The notes under the pieces are model-generated. The model did no database searches and was not told where the DNA came from. It worked only from the letters and a program-made list of their open reading frames with translations. From positions 79,601 to 143,600 of the forward strand of contig DAORMJ010000009.1 in the NCBI GenBank assembly GCA_035440445.1: 64,000 nt of DNA. Reading direction: 5' to 3'. Positions 45,510 to 55,710 of this stretch are shown piece after piece; within the stretch, counting starts at the first letter, position 1, and each line of letters opens with the position of its first letter. The translations under genes were made by a program, and so were the position numbers. Source of the DNA: Ga0077548 sp035440445. Its GTDB lineage: Bacteria > Pseudomonadota > Alphaproteobacteria > Rhizobiales > Xanthobacteraceae.

Positions 45510-46685
45510 TCAGCTCTTGCTATGAAGGACGCTCGCTACCAGACCGCTGATCGCGAGGATCGAGATCAAGGCAATGGCCGGCTGCGATGTCGGAAAGCTC
45601 GCGTACAAGAATCCGAACACGGGCGGCATGATGAGCGCGGCGAGGTTCGACGACTGCATGATCAGCGAATTGCCGATCGCTACATCGTAATGCGTTTTCG
45701 CCCGCATTCCGATTGCGGCCATGATCGCCGGAGGCAAGACGCCCGACACCAGCGACGCAAAGGCTGCCGCGGGAATGATAACGTGTGCGCTCGTAATGCC
45801 CTGCAGCAGATAGACGGACGCAAGCAGGTTTGCCGCGAAGGCAGTCATGAGTAGCGGCGCGACCTTGTTCCCGCGAGAGATGAAAAAGCTGCCTGCGAGA
45901 TTTCCGCCCACATTGGCGCCGACCACGAGCGCGCTGAAACGAGGGATGCTCAGCCAGGAGTCCGCCTTGCCGATGCGCAAGAGGTAAGGGGTCCAGGTCA
46001 CGAAGATGAACCAGATGCCCGCATAAGCAAAAAAGCACCACGCGAGACGCAGCACGGCCGGCGAAGTGATGGTTGCGATGATCTGCCGTTTCTCAATCGT
46101 TATGGCCGCGCTGCTTTCCGCAACCGGGCCGCGGGCAAAATAGTTCAATGCTGCAAGCGCGACGAAGCAGACGGCCAGGATTTGCCAGGCAGTCCTCCAG
46201 CCGATGGAGCTGTTCAGATAGGGTACCGTCAACATGGCAAGGACGATCCCGGTCGGAACTGCCGACGCCCATAAAGCGAGCGCGGTGCGTGCCTCCGATT
46301 TTGCGACCCTGAAGATCAGGCCCGGAATCGAAACGAAGATGATGATGTAGGCGGTGCCTTCGATCACCCTGCCGATGAGAAAATGCGGGAACGTGGTCGA
46401 GAAGCTGCTCAGCAGGCAGCCCGCCGCCATTAGCAGGATGCCGCCGATCAACGCGGTGCCGTAGCCGATCCGTCCCAGCGAGATGCCAATCGCCAGCCCC
46501 AGCGTCCCGCCGATGATGCTGATCGTGGAGGACAGCCACGCGAGCGTGCCAACATCCGCGCGGAAGGTTTCGCCGAGAATGTCGATGATCGGCGCAACCT
46601 TACCGACCTGAAAAGCGGCGCATACGCCCGTCAAAAGCAGCAAGCCGACCTTTAGCCAGCCAGCCAAGCCAGGTTTTGCATGCAT
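45510..46685 (-). CDS. MFS transporter (CynX/NarK-like)
   Basis: A 391-residue protein with about twelve hydrophobic helices. It has an MFS loop-2 variant in GISLGRIGYGTALIGG and the second-half repeat beginning LAWCFFAYAGIWFIFVTWTPYL. The CynX/NimT/NNP group moves small anions or drugs; no substrate can be named. It is 156 bases beyond the fourth operator but transcribed toward it, so it is not clearly part of the TetR regulon. Confidence 0.83.
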   Translation of the reverse strand: MHAKPGLAGWLKVGLLLLTGVCAAFQVGKVAPIIDILGETFRADVGTLAWLSSTISIIGGTLGLAIGISLGRIGYGTALIGGILLMAAGCLLSSFSTTFPHFLIGRVIEGTAYIIIFVSIPGLIFRVAKSEARTALALWASAVPTGIVLAMLTVPYLNSSIGWRTAWQILAVCFVALAALNYFARGPVAESSAAITIEKRQIIATITSPAVLRLAWCFFAYAGIWFIFVTWTPYLLRIGKADSWLSIPRFSALVVGANVGGNLAGSFFISRGNKVAPLLMTAFAANLLASVYLLQGITSAHVIIPAAAFASLVSGVLPPAIMAAIGMRAKTHYDVAIGNSLIMQSSNLAALIMPPVFGFLYASFPTSQPAIALISILAISGLVASVLHSKS

Positions 46686-46779
46686 GTCAGGGGGCCTTGG
46701 CGCTGTAGCGCGACGCTACCTTCTTTACGCGGCGGAGCGATTTCCTTTTCGCGCGCGATGGTCGGAATATCGCGGATTA

Positions 46780-46802
46780 TATCGGCACCCCATGCTGATA
46801 TA
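46780..46802. promoter_or_regulatory. Inverted repeat between MFS gene and metal-efflux operon
   Basis: ATATCGGCA (46780-46788) and TGCTGATAT (46794-46802) pair with one G-T across CCCCA. It lies in the 184-base divergent spacer, about 70 bases before the His/Cys-rich protein, and could be an operator for metal efflux. Confidence 0.4.
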
Positions 46803-46869
46803 AAGTAGCACTGCTTGCCACCATCTTGCCGTAAATGACTTCCCCGGGAATCTGCGCTATAGGCGCAGC

Positions 46870-47280
46870 ATGCGTATGCGCGCTTTGCTTTTTGTTCTGG
46901 CCGTGACGGCGCTCTTTATGAGCTTGCCGGAACGCGTTTATGCGCATTCGCAACATCATGGGCATCAGCATCACGCGCAATCTGCGCCCCAATCTCCGGC
47001 GATTGCCGCTGAATTGGCTGTGTCCACGCCCGCCGCGGCAGCGGTGTTTTCGCAGCTTCTTTCGGTTGCCGACGATGCAGCGATATGTCCGCATGGCAAT
47101 GCGGAGGCTGATTGCGGTTTCTGCTGCGCCTGTGCCGCGAGTGCTGCGGCAGTCCTCGCGCCGTCAGCGCTGCAAAGCTGGCAGCAGGGCGCGAGAAGCC
47201 AACAGCACGCGTTTGCAATTTCGTTCGAGGTGCGGGAGCCCGTACTCGACCTGAGCCGACCTCCAAAATCCTTCGCCTGA
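46870..47280 (+). CDS. Small exported His/Cys-rich protein before the RND operon
   Basis: A 136-residue protein. An N-terminal signal ends at YAHSQ and is followed at once by HHGHQHH. A Cys cluster ICPHGNAEADCGFCCAC lies near residue 80. I do not recognise a named family. The His and Cys clusters and the position directly before a heavy-metal RND system suggest a periplasmic metal-binding or sensing role. An alternative ATG is six bases downstream. Confidence 0.6.
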   Translation: MRMRALLFVLAVTALFMSLPERVYAHSQHHGHQHHAQSAPQSPAIAAELAVSTPAAAAVFSQLLSVADDAAICPHGNAEADCGFCCACAASAAAVLAPSALQSWQQGARSQQHAFAISFEVREPVLDLSRPPKSFA

Positions 47281-47349
47281 TCGTCCTGCTGCCGCTCGCT
47301 CAATGTTCGCGCGTGGCTGCTTTTCGTTCCTGCTTTGAAGGATTTCTCC

Positions 47350-48984
47350 ATGCGCGCCAGATTTGCGCTCGTTCTCCCGCTGTTTCTTGCTCTTTTCCCG
47401 GCGACTCCCGCGGCCTCGCACGAAGGTCACGATCATGACGAGGCGCCACGCACGGCGGTGCCGATCGCACCGCGCGGCGAAGCGCACTCCGGCGATTTCG
47501 CGCTGGTTGCAGTCGTGCGCGAACGCGAACTCGTCATCTATCTCGATCGCTTCGCGACCAATGAGCCGGTCCGGGGAGCGCAGATCGAAGCGCTCGTGCC
47601 GGGCGGGAACGAAGCCGCTGCCGCACATGAGGACGGCACCTATCGCCTGCCGGCGAAGTGGATCGATGGGAGCAAGGACCATTACGATCTGATCTTCACC
47701 GTGACGGCTGACGGTGTGAGCGAAATCCTGCCGGTGACGATCGTGGTCGCGCCGGTGGCACAGGAAAACACCGCGCGCGATAGAAACGTATCGCTATGGC
47801 TCGCAGGTCTAGGTGCAATGGGAGCGGCACTCGCGGCATTTCTTGCGGGCATGTTGTTCTCCCGCCGCACGGCAACGCGCACGACTGCTGCAATCCTCGC
47901 CTTTGCCTTCCTTCTGCACGCGGTGCCAGCGCAATCGCATGAAGGGCATAGTCACGACGAAAAGGAAAAGCCGGTGCAGGGCGCGCGCGATGTTTCGCAG
48001 CGTCTCCCCGATGGCAGTGTCTTCGTGCCAAAGAGCGTGCAGCGCCTGCTGGAAATCCGGACCGCAATCGTCAAGCAAGGCGAGCACGCAAGAACGATCG
48101 AACTGCCTGGCCGCGTGATTCCGGACGCGAACGCCAGCGGCTATGTGCAGTCGAGCCTGGCCGGGCGGTTGCTGCCGCCTCCGGATGGATTTCCTGCGCT
48201 GGGAAGTCGCGTCGAGAAAGGGCAGGTGCTCGCCTATGTCGAGCCGCCGATCCAGGCCATCGACATTTCCGACATGCGCCAGAAGGAAGGCGAGCTTCTT
48301 CAGCAGATCGCAATCGTCGAGCGGCGCGTGATGCGTTTCGAAAAGCTCGTCGAAAGCAATGCGGTTGCGCGCACGCAACTCGAAGACGCGCGAACGGAAC
48401 TCGAGGGTCTGCGCGCGCGCAAGGCGCAACTCGATAAAATCCGCCGCGAGCCGGAAGTGCTGCTTGCGCCCGTCAGCGGTATCATTGCGGAAGCCAATAC
48501 GGTGGCTGGGCAGCTCGCGCAGCCGAGCACGGTGGTCTTTCAAATCGTCGATCCTGCGCGTCTTTGGGTCGAGGCGCTCAGTTTCGAAGCGATCCCGAAG
48601 GTGGAAAGCGCCAGCGCACGCGCGGCGAACGGCAAGACTGTCGATCTGACATTTCGGGGCAGTGCAGCGGTGCTGCGCAATCAATCCATCGCCGTGCATT
48701 TTGCGATCAACGGAAAGCCGGAAGACATCTGGGCCGGGCAGTTCGTCACCGTCTTCGCAAGCTTGCCGGAAAAGCGCCGCGGCATTCGCCTGCCGCGTGC
48801 GGCTCTGATCCGCACCGCAAATGGCCAGTATGTCGTATTCGAACACATCAGCGCCGAGCGGTTCGAGGCCCGTGCCGTGAAGGCAGACGTGCTCGATGCC
48901 GACAGCGTTATCATCACGGCTGGCATCGAGGACGGCAAGCGGATCGTCGTGCTCGGCGCTGAACTCCTCGATCAGGTGCGCTGA
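47350..48984 (+). CDS. Heavy-metal RND efflux periplasmic adaptor (CusB/CzcB) with N-terminal extension
   Basis: 544 residues, longer than the usual 380-450. The first signal peptide ends before SHEGHDHDE (near 26), followed by a roughly 100-residue beta-rich region, a helix (about 148-172) and a second signal-like helix (TTAAILAFAFLLHAVPAQS) before another SHEGHSHDE (near 196). The normal adaptor follows: barrel-sandwich half, coiled-coil hairpin (DMRQKEGELLQQIAIVERRV through RKAQLDKIRREP), LLAPVSGIIAE, and beta-barrel domain. The start ATG at 47350 has AAGGA eight bases upstream. It looks like a small exported membrane protein fused to CzcB. Confidence 0.85.
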   Translation: MRARFALVLPLFLALFPATPAASHEGHDHDEAPRTAVPIAPRGEAHSGDFALVAVVRERELVIYLDRFATNEPVRGAQIEALVPGGNEAAAAHEDGTYRLPAKWIDGSKDHYDLIFTVTADGVSEILPVTIVVAPVAQENTARDRNVSLWLAGLGAMGAALAAFLAGMLFSRRTATRTTAAILAFAFLLHAVPAQSHEGHSHDEKEKPVQGARDVSQRLPDGSVFVPKSVQRLLEIRTAIVKQGEHARTIELPGRVIPDANASGYVQSSLAGRLLPPPDGFPALGSRVEKGQVLAYVEPPIQAIDISDMRQKEGELLQQIAIVERRVMRFEKLVESNAVARTQLEDARTELEGLRARKAQLDKIRREPEVLLAPVSGIIAEANTVAGQLAQPSTVVFQIVDPARLWVEALSFEAIPKVESASARAANGKTVDLTFRGSAAVLRNQSIAVHFAINGKPEDIWAGQFVTVFASLPEKRRGIRLPRAALIRTANGQYVVFEHISAERFEARAVKADVLDADSVIITAGIEDGKRIVVLGAELLDQVR

Positions 48985-48986
48985 GC

Positions 48987-51900
48987 ATGTTCACCTTCCT
49001 AGTCAGCCGCTCGGTTCAAAATCGCGTGCTCGTGCTCGCGCTCTCTCTTGCGCTCATGATCTATGGCGGCTTCGCGATCACGCAACTTCCAGTCGATGTA
49101 TTGCCTGACCTGAACCGGCCGACCGTGACCATCATCACCGAAGCGGAGGGATATGCGCCGCAGGAAGTCGAGCAGCTCATCACGTTCCCGATCGAGACGC
49201 AGATGAACGGCTTGCCGGGCGTCACGCGGGTGCGCTCGGTTTCGGGTGTCGGACTTTCCTTCGTCTATGTCGAGTTCGAGTGGAACGCGGAGATTTTTCG
49301 TAGCCGTCAGCTCGTCGGCGAACGTCTCGCGCTGGTGCGCGAACAGCTCCCGCCAAACCTCGTGCCGCAGCTCGGACCCGTGAGTTCGATCATGGGCCAG
49401 ATCTTCATGTTCGCGGTGACGAACCCGAAGCTGTCCCCGATGGAATTGCGGGAGTTTGCCGACTTCACCATCCGGCCGCGGCTTTTGACGATTCCGGGTG
49501 TCGCGCAGGTGATCCCGATGGGCGGCGAAGTCCGGCAGTTCCGGATTCTCGTCAATGCGCCGGCCATGCGGAGCTTCAACATCTCGCCGGAACAGATCGA
49601 GAAAGCCTTGATTTCTTTCGGCGCGAATCTTGGCGGTGGTTTCACGGATCAATATGCGCGGGAATATCTGATCCGCAGCATTGGCCGCACCACGAGCCTC
49701 GACGACTTGCGCAATATCGTGGTCGCAAATGATGCGAGCGGCCCGGTCTATCTGCGGCAGGTCGCCGAGGTTGCCTTTGGCGCGCGCGTAAAACGCGGCG
49801 ATTCCGGTTATATGGGCGCCCCGGCGGTCATGGTCTCGGTCGAGAAACAGCCTTTTGTCGATACGATCAAGCTGACGCGCGAAATCAACGCGGCCCTGCA
49901 ACAACTCGCGGCAAGTGCGCCGGAAGCAACCAAGCTCGATCAGGTTATTTTCCGGCAGGCCGACTATATCAGTACCTCGGTACGAAACGTGCAGGTCGTG
50001 CTGCTCGAAGCGATCGTGGTGGTGGCGATCGTGCTGTTTGCGTTCCTCATGAACGTCCGGACGACGCTGATCTCGCTCACGGCGATCCCGGTGTCGCTCC
50101 TGGCCACCGCGCTCGTGTTCTATTTCGCCGGGTTATCCATCAATACCATGACGCTCGGTGGCATCGCGATCGCCATCGGCGAACTGGTCGATGACGCCGT
50201 GGTGGACGTCGAGAACATCTTCCGGCGTTTGCGGGAGAATCGCGAGGCGGGAAATCCGCGTACAGCGTTCGATGTCGTGGTGTCGGCAAGCCAGGAGGTC
50301 CGCTCGGGCATCGTCTATGCGACACTGGTTATCATTCTTGTGTTCGTACCGCTCTTTGCCTTGTCCGGCATCGAGGGCCGGCTGTTCGTGCCGCTGGGTC
50401 AGGCTTACATCATCGCGATCCTTGCGAGCCTTGTCGTTTCCGTCACGCTGACGCCGGTGATGGCCTATTACATGCTGCCGAGCATGAAATCGCTCGGCGA
50501 GCGGGAGAGCAGGATCGTCTCCACGCTGAAGCGATGGAACGAGGCGCTGCTCCGGCGTGCCTTCGCCGCGGATCGTGCTGTCTTCGCGGCGACAGGCGTG
50601 CTCGTCGCGCTTGGCATGATCGGCCTCGTGATGCTTCCCCGGATTTTTCTGCCCACCTTCAACGAGGGCACCTATACGGTGAATGTGTCCTTCAATCCGG
50701 GAATCTCGCTCGCCGAATCGAACCGCATCGGTGCGATTGCCGAAAGGCTCGTGCTCGACATTCCGGAAGTGAAAGTGGTCGGCAGGCGCACGGGCCGCGC
50801 CGAACTCGACGAACATGCCGAAGGCATCCACGTTTCCGAGATTGAAGTTTCCATGCACCCCGGCGCCGACAAGGCGGCGGTCGCGAACGAAATCCGCGCC
50901 CGGCTTTCGGTGTTGCCCGTATCCGTGATCGTGGGGCAGCCGATCTCGCACAGGATCGATCATATGCTGAGCGGCGTGCGCGCGGAGATCGCGCTGAAAA
51001 TATTCGGCGACGATCTCGACACACTGCGCCGGCTTGCGGAAGAATTACGCGGCAAGCTCGCAACGGTCCCGGGCATCCGCGACCTGCAGGTCGAAAAGCA
51101 GGTGCTGATCCCGCATCTGGAAGTGCGCGTCGATTACCGCAAGGCCGCGCTCTATAGTGTGCAGCCGGCGGCCGTGGTCGAACAGATCAGCCGTTTGTCG
51201 AGCGGGCGGGTGGTGTCTCGAGTGATCGACGGCTATCGCCGCTTCGATGTCGTGATGCGGCTTCCCGACCAGATGCGCACGACGCAAGGGCTTGGCAATT
51301 TCCTCATCCAGACGCCGAGCGGATGGGTGCCGGCCCGGCACATCGCGGAAATCCGCGAGACCGATGGTCCCAATCAGATTCTCCGNNNNNNNNNNATAGC
51401 CGACGCAGGATCGCGGTCTTTGCCAATACCGATGGCTCGGATGCGGCGGGTGTTGCCGACGCGGTGCGGCGGCAGATCGCGTCCGTGCAGTTGCCGCAAG
51501 GCGTCTTCATCAGCCTCGAAGGGAATTTCGAAGCGCAGGCGAGCGCGAGCCGGCAGATCGCGGGTCTGTCTCTGATCTCGCTGCTGTTGATCTTCGCCGT
51601 GCTCTACAGCCGCTACAAGAGCGTGGCGCTTGCGTTGATCATCCTCGGAAGCATCCCCTTTGCGCTGGTGGGAAGCGTCGCGGCGCTCTGGATCAGCGGC
51701 CTGCCACTTTCGGTCGCTTCCATGATCGGCTTCGTGACCCTGACGGGTATCGCAACCCGTAACGGCATCCTCAAAATCAGCCATTACCTCAACCTCTCGC
51801 TACAAGACGGGATGCCGTTTGGCGAGGCGCTGATCGTGCGCGGCACGCTGGAGCGGCTTACGCCCGTGTTGATGACCGCACTATCTGCCGGCGTTGCGCT

Positions 51901-52108
51901 GGTGCCGCTGATGATCGATGCGAACTCGCCGGGCAAGGAAATCCTGCATCCGGTGGCGGTGACGATCTTTGGCGGTCTCGTCAGCGCGACGGTTCTCGAT
52001 GCGGTGCTCACCCCACTGTTGTTCAGGCGCTTTGGCCGCGCGCCGCTCGAGCGCCTGGTGAATGAACGGCAAGCCTCTAACGCTACCCAAACTTCCGAAG
52101 TCTTCTAG
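48987..52108 (+). CDS. Heavy-metal RND efflux pump (CusA/CzcA family), interrupted by an assembly gap
   Basis: About 1040 residues, full length for HME-RND pumps. It shows LPVDVLPDLNRPTVTI, the proton-relay helix AIGELVDDAVVDVEN near residue 400 (Asp and Glu present, first CzcA Asp replaced by Ala, as in CusA) and SHRIDHMLSGVRAEIALKIFGDDL near 653. The second half continues in another frame after a 10-N gap; ILR before and SRRRIAVFANTDG after fit the family, in which about five bases are missing, not ten. It exports a metal cation from periplasm or cytoplasm; the ion is not readable. No outer-membrane channel gene is nearby. Confidence 0.9.
51386..51395. other. Assembly gap of 10 N inside the RND pump gene
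   Basis: The frames on the two sides join only if the missing length is 2 mod 3. The family sequence around this point suggests five bases. Confidence 0.95.
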
Positions 52109-52131
52109 TTCCGAACAAAGGAGAAAATACC

Positions 52132-52500
52132 ATGATACGCAAACTCGCTTTCGCAATCTTCGGCGCGGCGCTTCTCGCCGGAGCGGCCGTCGCGCACGCA
52201 CCTGAAAAGGGCAAGAACGGCGGGCAGCAGACCGATGCCGGAAACTTCCATGTCGAGGTGGTGGTGAAGGGCAACACGCTCGATGTATTCGTCACCGATC
52301 ACAGCGAAACGCCGGTTTCGACCAAAGGCTTCAAGGGAACGGCCGTGCTGATCGTCAACGGCAAGCCTGCACAGATCAAGCTCGCGCCGCGCGGCGAAAA
52401 CGTGCTGACCGGCACTTCGCCCGTCACGCTCTCGACGCCGGTCAAGGGTGCAATCCAGATCACCGACGGCGACAATCAGACCGTGCAGGCGAAGTTCTAG
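52132..52500 (+). CDS. Small periplasmic protein of the metal-efflux operon
   Basis: A 122-residue protein with a signal peptide ending at AVAHAPE and a compact beta-rich body (NFHVEVVVKGNTLDVFVTDHSETPV onward). I do not recognise a named family. It lies 23 bases after the RND pump with AAAGGAG before the ATG. Its layout resembles the extra N-terminal region of the adaptor (GDFALVAVVRERELVIYLD), so both may be copies of one periplasmic fold; that is a by-eye impression only. Confidence 0.65.
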   Translation: MIRKLAFAIFGAALLAGAAVAHAPEKGKNGGQQTDAGNFHVEVVVKGNTLDVFVTDHSETPVSTKGFKGTAVLIVNGKPAQIKLAPRGENVLTGTSPVTLSTPVKGAIQITDGDNQTVQAKF

Positions 52501-52514
52501 AGTTCAGTCCTTCG

Positions 52515-53684
52515 CTAGGATGCCGTCTTCCTGGCGAGCCATTCGCGGATCGCAGCACCGTGCTGGCCCAACGCAGGAACATGCGTTGGGCTTCCGCGCG
52601 TCGCCGTTGAGAAGATCGCCGGCTGTTCGGGCACATTGATGCTGCCTGCGCCAAACGAAGCGTCACGAAACAGGCCGCGCGTCTTTGCGTGATCGGAATC
52701 CACGGCCGTGCCGACATCGTCGATCGGCGCCGCCGGAACGCCAGCCGCGGACAGGGCGGCGACGGTTTCCGCGGTTGTACGGGTTCGTGACCACTGTTCG
52801 AATGCTTCGCGCAAGATCGCTTCGTTGTTCGTCCGCTCACTGTCCGAAGAAAATCGCGGATCGCCGAGTAGATCCTCGCGGCCGATCGTCTTGCAGAACT
52901 GCTCGAACAGTTTTTCGTTCAGCACCGCGACCACGACATGCCCGTCGCCGGTTCTGAATGCGCCGAACGGAGCGGAGAGCGGATGCCGGTTGCCGACCCG
53001 GTGCGGCACGTTGCCGGTCGCAACATAGCGGCAGGTCGCCGTCGGCATCATCGAAAGGAGCGAGTCGAACATCGCAAGATCAATATGGCAGCCTTCGCCG
53101 GTGCGCTCGCGCTGGTGCAGCGAGGCAAGGATCGCCCAGGAAGCGAACAGGCCCGCGGTCAGATCGCCGAAGGCTTCGCCGATCATCGTCGGCGGCCCAT
53201 CCGGCTCGCCAGTAATCGTCATCAGGCCGGTCATGGCCTGCACGATCAGGTCGTAGGCGGGGCGCTCGCGTAGCGGCCCATTCTGGCCGAAGCCGGAGAT
53301 GCTGGCATAGACGAGCCGCGGATTGCGCTCTCGCAGCGCTGCCGCGCCAATGCCGAGCTTGTCGGCGACACCGGGACGGAAATTTTCGACCACGATGTCG
53401 GCCTGATCGCAAAGCTGACGGGCGAACTCCAGATCTTCCGGCTTCTTCAGGTCGAGCACGACGCTTTCCTTGCCGCGATTGGCAAAGGCGAAAAGGACAC
53501 TGTCTTTTCCGCGGAACGGGCCGATGTGACGATAGTCATCACCTGTCGGCGGCTCGATCTTGATCACGCGTGCGCCGAGATCGGCCAGCAGGGCGGTGGA
53601 GAACGGGCCTGCCAATACGCGCGTGAAATCGACAACGATAAGATCGTTCAGAGGCCCAATGCCCGACGGATTACTCTTGTTCAT
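52515..53684 (-). CDS. Class III CoA-transferase (CaiB/BaiF family)
   Basis: A 389-residue protein with LNDLIVVDFTRVLAGPFSTALLADLGARVIKIEPP at the N-terminus, FANRGKESVVLDLKK near 68, and the catalytic Asp in RPAYDLIVQAMTG near 143. It lies downstream of the TRAP importer genes on the same strand, so it probably activates the imported carboxylate to its CoA ester. It differs clearly from the CoA-transferase at 33483. Confidence 0.88.
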   Translation of the reverse strand: MNKSNPSGIGPLNDLIVVDFTRVLAGPFSTALLADLGARVIKIEPPTGDDYRHIGPFRGKDSVLFAFANRGKESVVLDLKKPEDLEFARQLCDQADIVVENFRPGVADKLGIGAAALRERNPRLVYASISGFGQNGPLRERPAYDLIVQAMTGLMTITGEPDGPPTMIGEAFGDLTAGLFASWAILASLHQRERTGEGCHIDLAMFDSLLSMMPTATCRYVATGNVPHRVGNRHPLSAPFGAFRTGDGHVVVAVLNEKLFEQFCKTIGREDLLGDPRFSSDSERTNNEAILREAFEQWSRTRTTAETVAALSAAGVPAAPIDDVGTAVDSDHAKTRGLFRDASFGAGSINVPEQPAIFSTATRGSPTHVPALGQHGAAIREWLARKTAS

Positions 53685-53712
53685 GTCTTATTTCTCGGAA
53701 CAGGTGACTTCG

Positions 53713-55098
53713 TCAGCGCAGCAACACGCTGGGCAGCCAGGTTGCCAGTTCGGGGAAGCGCCAGAGGATCGAGAGGCCGATCAGCTGCAGGAAGATAAAC
53801 GGAATCGCGCCCGACCAGATTTCCGTGGTCTTGATCGAATCCGGTGCAAGCCCGCGCATATAGAACAGCGCATAGCCGAACGGCGGCGTCAGAAAGCTGG
53901 TCTGCAGGTTCACGCCGACCATCACGCCAAGCCAGATCGGATCGACGCCGAGCAGGATCAGCGGTCCGCCGCAAATCGGCAGCATGATCAGGATGATCTC
54001 GAAGGTATCGAGGAAGAACCCGAGGATGAACATCACCGCCATGACGATAAACACCGCGCCGAAGACGCCGCCGGGCATATCCTTCAGCGCTTCCTCGACC
54101 ATGTGCTCGCCGCCGAGGCCGCGGAAGGTAAGCGCAAAGAGTGAGGCTGCGAGCACGATCGCGAAGATCATGGCGGTGGTTACAACCGTGTTGCGTCCTG
54201 CCTCCATCGCGCCGGCCCAGGTCATTCTGCGCTTGAGCAGAGCAAGAATAGTAGCGCCGACGACGCCGATGGATGCAGATTCGGTCGGCGTGGCGATGCC
54301 AGTGATGATCGAGCCCAGCACGGCAATGATCAGCAGGAGTGGCGGCACGAGTGCCACCAAAACTTCGCGCCAAAGGTTTCTGCGCTCCTCTTCGGATACG
54401 ACAAGACCGGGACAGGACGCGGGATGAACGACCGACTTGCCGAAAATATAAGCGAGGTACAACCCGACCAGTACGAAACCCGGGATCATGGCGCCGGCGA
54501 ACAAGTCGCCTGCCGAAAGAGTTGCCGCGGCAAAATTCCCCATTTTCATTTGCGCAGTCTGATTCACGCCGGAGAGAATGTCGGCGGTAAAGATCAGAAC
54601 GGTGGATGGGGGAATGATTTGCGCCAATGTCGAGGAGGCGCAGATAACACCCGTCGCAAGGCTCGGTTGATAGCCTGCGCGCAACATGGCGGGAAGCGCA
54701 ATCAGTGTCATCGCTGCGACCGTCGCGCCGACCACTCCCGTCGCCGCCGCTAGCAGTGCGCCCACGATAACAACTGAATAAGCCAGCCCGCCGCGCAACG
54801 ACCCGAACAGCTTGCCCATCGTGGTGAGCAGAGATTCCGCAATTCCGGAGCGCTCGAGAATATTGCCCATCAGCACGAAGAGCGGGACTGCGACCAGCGT
54901 TTCATTGGTCATCACAGCGAAATATCGCAGCGGCAGGTTGAGCAACGTGGTGTAATCGAAGACTCCGAAGGAATGACCGATGAATGCGAAGACGAGCGAA
55001 AGTCCTGCAAGCGAGAACGCAATCGGCAGGCCGGTCAGCAGAGCCGCCAAGGTCGAAAGAAAGAAGACGATCGAGATGATGTCGCCGGTGGTCAGCAT
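53713..55098 (-). CDS. TRAP transporter large permease (DctM)
   Basis: A 461-residue membrane protein with about twelve helices. DctM marks are TGLPIAFSLAGLSLVFAF, PLFVLMGNILERSGIAESLL, GATVAAMTLIALPAMLRAGYQPSLATGVICASSTLAQIIPPSTVLI and FFLDTFEIILIMLPI. It couples sodium entry to uptake of an organic acid delivered by the binding protein. Confidence 0.93.
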   Translation of the reverse strand: MLTTGDIISIVFFLSTLAALLTGLPIAFSLAGLSLVFAFIGHSFGVFDYTTLLNLPLRYFAVMTNETLVAVPLFVLMGNILERSGIAESLLTTMGKLFGSLRGGLAYSVVIVGALLAAATGVVGATVAAMTLIALPAMLRAGYQPSLATGVICASSTLAQIIPPSTVLIFTADILSGVNQTAQMKMGNFAAATLSAGDLFAGAMIPGFVLVGLYLAYIFGKSVVHPASCPGLVVSEEERRNLWREVLVALVPPLLLIIAVLGSIITGIATPTESASIGVVGATILALLKRRMTWAGAMEAGRNTVVTTAMIFAIVLAASLFALTFRGLGGEHMVEEALKDMPGGVFGAVFIVMAVMFILGFFLDTFEIILIMLPICGGPLILLGVDPIWLGVMVGVNLQTSFLTPPFGYALFYMRGLAPDSIKTTEIWSGAIPFIFLQLIGLSILWRFPELATWLPSVLLR

Positions 55099-55113
55099 CG
55101 CAATTACCCCTCG

Positions 55114-55691
55114 TTACTTCTTCGCTTCGGCCGTATGGCCGGAGGGTACTGCGTAAGGCGGGGTGTTCGCGGCGTCCTTGTCACCGGTCAGCGCGAGAAT
55201 GCCGCGCGCGACGATCGCAAGACACTGCAGGGTCATGAGCACGCAGAAAACAAGCAAAAGGGTTTTGAACAGATAGACCCCGGGCATTCCGTTGGGCTGG
55301 GCCGACCCTTCGAGAATCTTCCAGGAGTCGAGAACATAAGGCCACGTTAAAAGACCCAGCACGATGAGCCAGGGCAGGGTAAAGATGACGGCGCCTAGAA
55401 TTTCGACGATCGCGCGCGTTTTTAACGACCACCTGTTGTAGAGAATGTCCACGCGCACATGCGCATTGACGAGCATCGCGAAGCTCGCGGCGGTCAAAAA
55501 AACCACGGCGTGAATCCATACATAGAGTTCCTGCATCCAGGTAAAGCTCATTAGGAACACGTAGCGCAGCACCACGACGATGGCGCAAACAATTGCGATG
55601 CCCCAAACGAGACCGGAAAGGTAGCGCCCTAGCGTTGCGTTGNNNNNNNNNNNNNAATGAATAACGCGAAACCGCGTAGCGCACCGGTCAT
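55114..55691 (-). CDS. TRAP transporter small permease (DctQ), interrupted by an assembly gap
   Basis: About 190 residues, four helices. The start is MTGALRGFALFI (from 55691); after the gap the sequence continues NATLGRYLSGLVWGIAIVCAIVVVLRYVFLMSFTWMQELYVWIHAVVFLTAASFAMLVNAHVRVDI, the DctQ core with the conserved WxQE-like and VRVD motifs. The two parts join if the missing length is 2 mod 3 rather than 13. It lies between dctP and dctM. Confidence 0.85.
55643..55655. other. Assembly gap of 13 N inside dctQ
   Basis: It separates the first 12 codons from the rest of the small TRAP permease. Its length breaks the frame. Confidence 0.95.
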
Positions 55692-55710
55692 GTTGGCTCC
55701 CCGAAAATGA

